Shown here: piece after piece, positions 60,628-64,000 of the stretch
Numbering within the stretch: the first letter of the stretch is position 1
How the letters are laid out: every line of letters begins with the position of its first letter
Assembly (NCBI RefSeq): GCF_900112315.1
Contig: NZ_FOLL01000001.1
Coordinates: 558,001 to 622,000 of the forward strand
DNA length: 64,000 nt
Direction of reading: 5' to 3'
Source: Parapedobacter composti
Lineage (GTDB): Bacteria; Bacteroidota; Bacteroidia; Sphingobacteriales; Sphingobacteriaceae
Made by a program: the position numbers and the translations under genes
Notes under the pieces: generated by a model
What the model saw: the letters and a program-made list of their open reading frames with translations, nothing else
Databases searched by the model: none
Told to the model about the DNA's origin: nothing

Positions 60628-63357
60628 ATGAACCGTATTGTAAAAAGACTTTGTTATTTGCTTTTTTGCTGTTTACAAACCATATCTTCTTTTGCTCAGC
60701 AAGACACCGTCAGCATCAATACCGTTGTTGAAAAAACGCAAAAATTATTGCAGTCGTACCCCATCGAAAAAGTACACCTGCATTTTGATAAACCGTACTA
60801 TGCTGTTGGCGATACGGTTTGGTTCAAGGCTTATCTGACAAGTAATATGTATGATTACGATCTCAGTAAGATCGTTTACGTTGAGGTGATGAACGGGCGC
60901 GATTCGTTGATGCAAACGCTCAGGATTCCGCTGACAGATGCCCACGTGGGCGAGGGGCACCTCGTGCTGGATCAGGAGTGGTATTCACAGGGCAATTACC
61001 GTTTCCGGGCATATACCAAGTGGATGGCTAATTTCGATCCGGCTTATCTCTTCAATAAAATCGTGCCGGTTGGCGATGTATTGAATAACCACTTGCATTA
61101 TACCATAAATTTCAATGACGTGAGCAAAGGTAAGAGCGCCCGCACACAGGCTGTGATCCAGCTCAAAAATAGGGAAGGGAAACCGCTGAATAACCGGAAG
61201 TTAACGTGGACTGCCGCAGCCGGATGGGAACCTATCGATGAAGGGAAAGGTGCGACCGATGCCGTGGGTAATGTAGTTATCACAATCAACGGTAAAGACA
61301 GGGAGCTTTTGAAAAAAGGTAACCTACACGTTTCGCTGGCAGCCGACGGGAGCACACCGGCGATGACGGGCACATTTCCATTGCGTTCTGCCCTTTGGGA
61401 TGCCGACGTTCAGTTTTTCCCGGAAGGAGGCGACTTCATAGCCGGTTTAGCTAAAAAAGTAGCGTTTAAGGCCATCGGCAGCGATGGGCGTGGACTGTCC
61501 GTTAAAGGCCGGGTGGTGAACCAACAGGGCAGTGAAGTTGCCGTTGTCAATGACATCCATAAAGGAATGGGATATTTTACTTTCATTCCCGAAGCCGGGA
61601 ATACCTATTCGGCCGAAGTAACTTTTGAAAACGGAGAAACGCGGAGTTATCCGCTGCCTGCCGTTGCTGAACAGGGCATTAACCTGACGGTATTGAAAGC
61701 CGACAGCACGCAATTGCAGCTGGCGATCGTGGCTAATGCGGCTTATTTTAATGCCCATAAGGGGAAGGCTTTTTACCTTATTGCGCAAAGTAACGGCATT
61801 CTCTGTTACGCGGCTCAAGCTACGTTGCGCAGCGAGTCGGTATTGGTCAATCTACCCAATGATCGGTTTCCCACCGGCATTGCCCAGCTCACGCTGTTTA
61901 CTGCAGATGCCAAACCGGTGAGCGAACGGCTGGTGTTTGTGGAAAATGTCAAACCCCTTACGCTTCAGTTAACCAGTGATAAAAAGGAATATGCGGCCAA
62001 AGAACCCGTAAAATTACAGTTGGATGTCGAAAATAATGGGTCACCCGCAGCAGGTAGCTATTCTGTAGCCGTGGTAGACGAGACCAAAGTGCCTTACGAT
62101 GAAAACAAAGAAACCACAATTCTGAGCAATCTGCTGCTGACATCCGATCTTAAAGGTTATATCGAAGATCCTAATTACTATTTCAACCAGCCGGATGAGT
62201 CGAAAAGGGAAGCCCTGGACGTGCTGCTGCTTACGCAGGGCTACCGCCGCTTTTCATACACAGATATTATGGCCGACCGTTATCCTCCGGTGTTGTTCTT
62301 TCCCGAGCAAGGTATTGAGATTTCCGGTGTTCTACGGTTGAATAATGGCCGGCCGGTAGCCAACGGAGGTCTGTTGCTTTCCATTCCGGACAAAAGTTTC
62401 CGTACGGATGTCTATACCGATGAAAACGGACGGTTTGTTTTTAAAGATCTGGTATTTACCGACTCGTCGCGCGTAACGATCAACGCCAGGGGAAACGATA
62501 ACTACAGGAACATGGTAATTAATCTGGATCCGACGCAATACCCGGGTATCGACACCACAGCATACCGGGCAAATGATATGCTGAATATCGATGAGGCCTT
62601 AGCCCGTTACCTGGACAACAGCCGCAATGAATACCGGACATCCATTTTGCTGGAAGAAGTGGAGGTCACCGCCGCTAAAGGGCCGACCTTTTCCCATAAA
62701 GACTATCCGGCGATTTCGGGATTGGGCATGGCCGACCACCAAATAAGCGGCGACCGGCTAAAGGGATGCAACAACCTGATTATGTGCTTACAGACGGCGT
62801 TGACAGGTGTCACCTATGATGCACAATCTCAGCTTTTTTATATTACCAGGGATTATAATGCCGGCGGACGGATACCGGTGCAGTTTTTTGTGAATGGTAT
62901 GGCAATGGATGTTCCCGCGCTAAACGGCATCATGCCAGCAGAAGTTTTGGGAATTGAAATTTTCCTCAGGGATGAATTGGGCACGGTAAGCCGCATGTAC
63001 CAAAACAACGGTGTTGTGGCGATCTACACCAACAAAAAGCAAGAGAAGGGACCGCGGATGTCACTCAGCCAGATCGAGGCCATGCTTCCGAAAAGTAATA
63101 TCATAGACCTTACACCGCTGGGGTATATCCAAGCGCGTAAGTTTTATGTGCCGAAATACGACACGCCGGAACGGCGGGCGGTAAACGACATCCGTACAAC
63201 GGTGTATTGGAACCCGGAGGTCACCACCGGTGACGACGGCAAGGCGGGAATAACATTTTATAATGCCGACGGGAAGGGAACCTACCGGGTGGTGGTAGAG
63301 GGTGTGGACAGTCAGGGGAATATCGGGCGTGCAACCTACCGCTATACCGTTAAATAG
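60628..63357 (+). CDS. Exported macroglobulin-like protein with TonB-plug-like C-terminus
   Basis: 909 residues from the ATG at 60628 (signal MNRIVKRLCYLLFCCLQTIS, cut after SFAQ). An MG2-like start YPIEKVHLHFDKPYYAVGDTVWFKAYL (about 37-63), several beta-sandwich MG domains, then a carboxypeptidase-regulatory-like domain (about 560-640, GRPVANGGLLLSIPDKSF). The last ~220 residues look like a TonB plug (SGDRLKGCNNLIMCLQTALT, IPVQFFVNGMAMDVPALNGI, GVVAIYTNKK) but no barrel follows. No thioester motif (CGEQ) was seen. Probably periplasmic or surface-exposed. Function unknown. Confidence 0.75.
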   Translation: MNRIVKRLCYLLFCCLQTISSFAQQDTVSINTVVEKTQKLLQSYPIEKVHLHFDKPYYAVGDTVWFKAYLTSNMYDYDLSKIVYVEVMNGRDSLMQTLRIPLTDAHVGEGHLVLDQEWYSQGNYRFRAYTKWMANFDPAYLFNKIVPVGDVLNNHLHYTINFNDVSKGKSARTQAVIQLKNREGKPLNNRKLTWTAAAGWEPIDEGKGATDAVGNVVITINGKDRELLKKGNLHVSLAADGSTPAMTGTFPLRSALWDADVQFFPEGGDFIAGLAKKVAFKAIGSDGRGLSVKGRVVNQQGSEVAVVNDIHKGMGYFTFIPEAGNTYSAEVTFENGETRSYPLPAVAEQGINLTVLKADSTQLQLAIVANAAYFNAHKGKAFYLIAQSNGILCYAAQATLRSESVLVNLPNDRFPTGIAQLTLFTADAKPVSERLVFVENVKPLTLQLTSDKKEYAAKEPVKLQLDVENNGSPAAGSYSVAVVDETKVPYDENKETTILSNLLLTSDLKGYIEDPNYYFNQPDESKREALDVLLLTQGYRRFSYTDIMADRYPPVLFFPEQGIEISGVLRLNNGRPVANGGLLLSIPDKSFRTDVYTDENGRFVFKDLVFTDSSRVTINARGNDNYRNMVINLDPTQYPGIDTTAYRANDMLNIDEALARYLDNSRNEYRTSILLEEVEVTAAKGPTFSHKDYPAISGLGMADHQISGDRLKGCNNLIMCLQTALTGVTYDAQSQLFYITRDYNAGGRIPVQFFVNGMAMDVPALNGIMPAEVLGIEIFLRDELGTVSRMYQNNGVVAIYTNKKQEKGPRMSLSQIEAMLPKSNIIDLTPLGYIQARKFYVPKYDTPERRAVNDIRTTVYWNPEVTTGDDGKAGITFYNADGKGTYRVVVEGVDSQGNIGRATYRYTVK

Positions 63358-63371
63358 GCAAATAGGAGCCG

Positions 63372-64000
63372 TTATTCGATGGGTTCGTCTTCAACTTCTT
63401 CCTCTACCCATACCACTTTTACTGCGTATGACGATGGCCATACGCCCTTGCCATATTTACGGGCGTATACCTTGGTGAATTCGGCGCCAAAATAGAGGAT
63501 GGCGGCAGAATAATATATCCAGAGCAGCAAGATAATGATAGCCCCGGCAGCCCCATAGGCTGAAGCTGGCGCACTGTACTGCATGTAAAGGGCTATCAGG
63601 TAACGCCCCAGCATAAAGAGTGCTGCCGTGAAGACTGCTCCCCAGATAACATCCCTGAAACGCATGCGTGCATCGGGCAGAAACGTGAAGACAAATCCGA
63701 AAAGTGACGTCGTTACCACAAACGTAAGACCGATGTTGATCCATTGCATCAGGTAAATCGAAATATCCGGGAAAAAGCGGTTTATCTGGGAACTCAGCGC
63801 AACGATAATACCGTTGGCCATTAATGAAACAATCAATAGAAAACCAAGTCCTAGTACCATGGAAAAGGAAATAGCGCGGTTAAGCAGCATTTTCAGCCAT
63901 CCTTTTTTGGGTTTCGGACGTACGCCCCAAATACGGTTGAGTGAGTCCTGAATCTCTATAAAAATGGTGGTAGAGCCAATGATCAGGGTTCCTATGCCGA
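63372..64000 (-). CDS. YihY/virulence factor BrkB family membrane protein (partial)
   Basis: The frame is open to the right edge; the visible C-terminal ~209 residues begin GIGTLIIGSTTIFIEIQDSL and include NRIWGVRPKPKKGWLKMLLNR, then four membrane helices and the family motif FLPDARMRFRDVIWGAVFTAALFMLGRYLIALY (about 95-130 of the fragment) with SAYGAAGAIIILLLWIYYSAAILYFGAEFTK. The acidic tail reads VVWVEEEVEDEPIE. These are inner-membrane proteins of unclear function despite the old RNase BN name. The start lies beyond 64000. Confidence 0.92.
   Translation of the reverse strand, partial: GIGTLIIGSTTIFIEIQDSLNRIWGVRPKPKKGWLKMLLNRAISFSMVLGLGFLLIVSLMANGIIVALSSQINRFFPDISIYLMQWINIGLTFVVTTSLFGFVFTFLPDARMRFRDVIWGAVFTAALFMLGRYLIALYMQYSAPASAYGAAGAIIILLLWIYYSAAILYFGAEFTKVYARKYGKGVWPSSYAVKVVWVEEEVEDEPIE

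Noticed and set aside
1..64000. tRNA, rRNA, riboswitch or prophage features
   Set aside because: I scanned gaps between genes and saw no tRNA cloverleaf, rRNA, known riboswitch pattern, integrase or transposase; a covariance-model search would be needed to exclude small RNAs.

Overview
This window is a piece of a Bacteroidota chromosome, most likely from the family Sphingobacteriaceae (a Parapedobacter- or Olivibacter-like genome is my guess from the mix of genes and the moderately high G+C). Supporting signs are TamL, PorD (DUF4835), a fused CcoN-CcoO oxidase, many outer-membrane and lipoprotein genes, promoters of the TAnnTTTG type, and few Shine-Dalgarno sequences. I saw no rRNA or tRNA genes, phage, transposase or CRISPR array. 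Coding density is high and genes sit on both strands in short operons.

Layout. 1-3.1 kb: end of a ThuA-like gene and two Gfo/Idh/MocA oxidoreductases (sugar catabolism). 3.1-7.1 kb: dipeptide epimerase, NlpC/P60 peptidase, glycosylasparaginase and MsrA. 7.1-11.9 kb: a small outer-membrane protein, topoisomerase IV subunit A and an MscS channel whose N-terminal part is in another frame. 11.9-15.9 kb: a probable metal-uptake group (Cys/His-rich BNR lipoprotein, TonB receptor, small Cys protein). 16-23 kb: barrel protein, Ku, two SDR-type enzymes, TrmH-type methyltransferase divergent from tamL. 23-26.4 kb: gluconate kinase and permease. 26.4-32.8 kb: SGNH hydrolase, CBS protein, SprT-like protein, porD-recN and fabI. 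32.8-36 kb: an 11-bp tandem array and clpC. 36-50.5 kb: ettA followed by a complete microaerobic respiration locus. 50.5-56.6 kb: remains of a small HicB-like gene and an RND efflux operon. 56.8-60.5 kb: three coupled genes (N-formylglutamate amidohydrolase family, QEGLA metallopeptidase, ATP-grasp ligase). 60.6-63.4 kb: a macroglobulin-like protein with a TonB-plug-like tail. The window ends inside a YihY/BrkB membrane protein gene.

The most coherent system is at 37.8-50.5 kb. A cytosolic kinase with a FixL-like haem PAS domain is followed by a response regulator that joins a receiver domain to a Crp/FNR-type DNA-binding module, as if FixJ and FixK had been merged. Next come a small protein with a Cys-rich tail, oxygen-independent HemN, the copper ATPase CcoI, CcoS, the cbb3 oxidase CcoNO-Q-P, and assembly factors CcoG, CcoH and a TauE/SafE-family protein. 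A TGAC-N4-GTCA palindrome lies just downstream of the regulator gene. The proposed flow is low oxygen, then kinase, regulator, haem and copper supply, and finally high-affinity oxidase.

Other points that stand out are the peptidase/ATP-grasp/amidohydrolase trio, the Cys/His-rich metal-uptake group, two unrelated minisatellites (11-bp and 7-bp units), and two genes that look broken or frameshifted (MscS; HicB-like).
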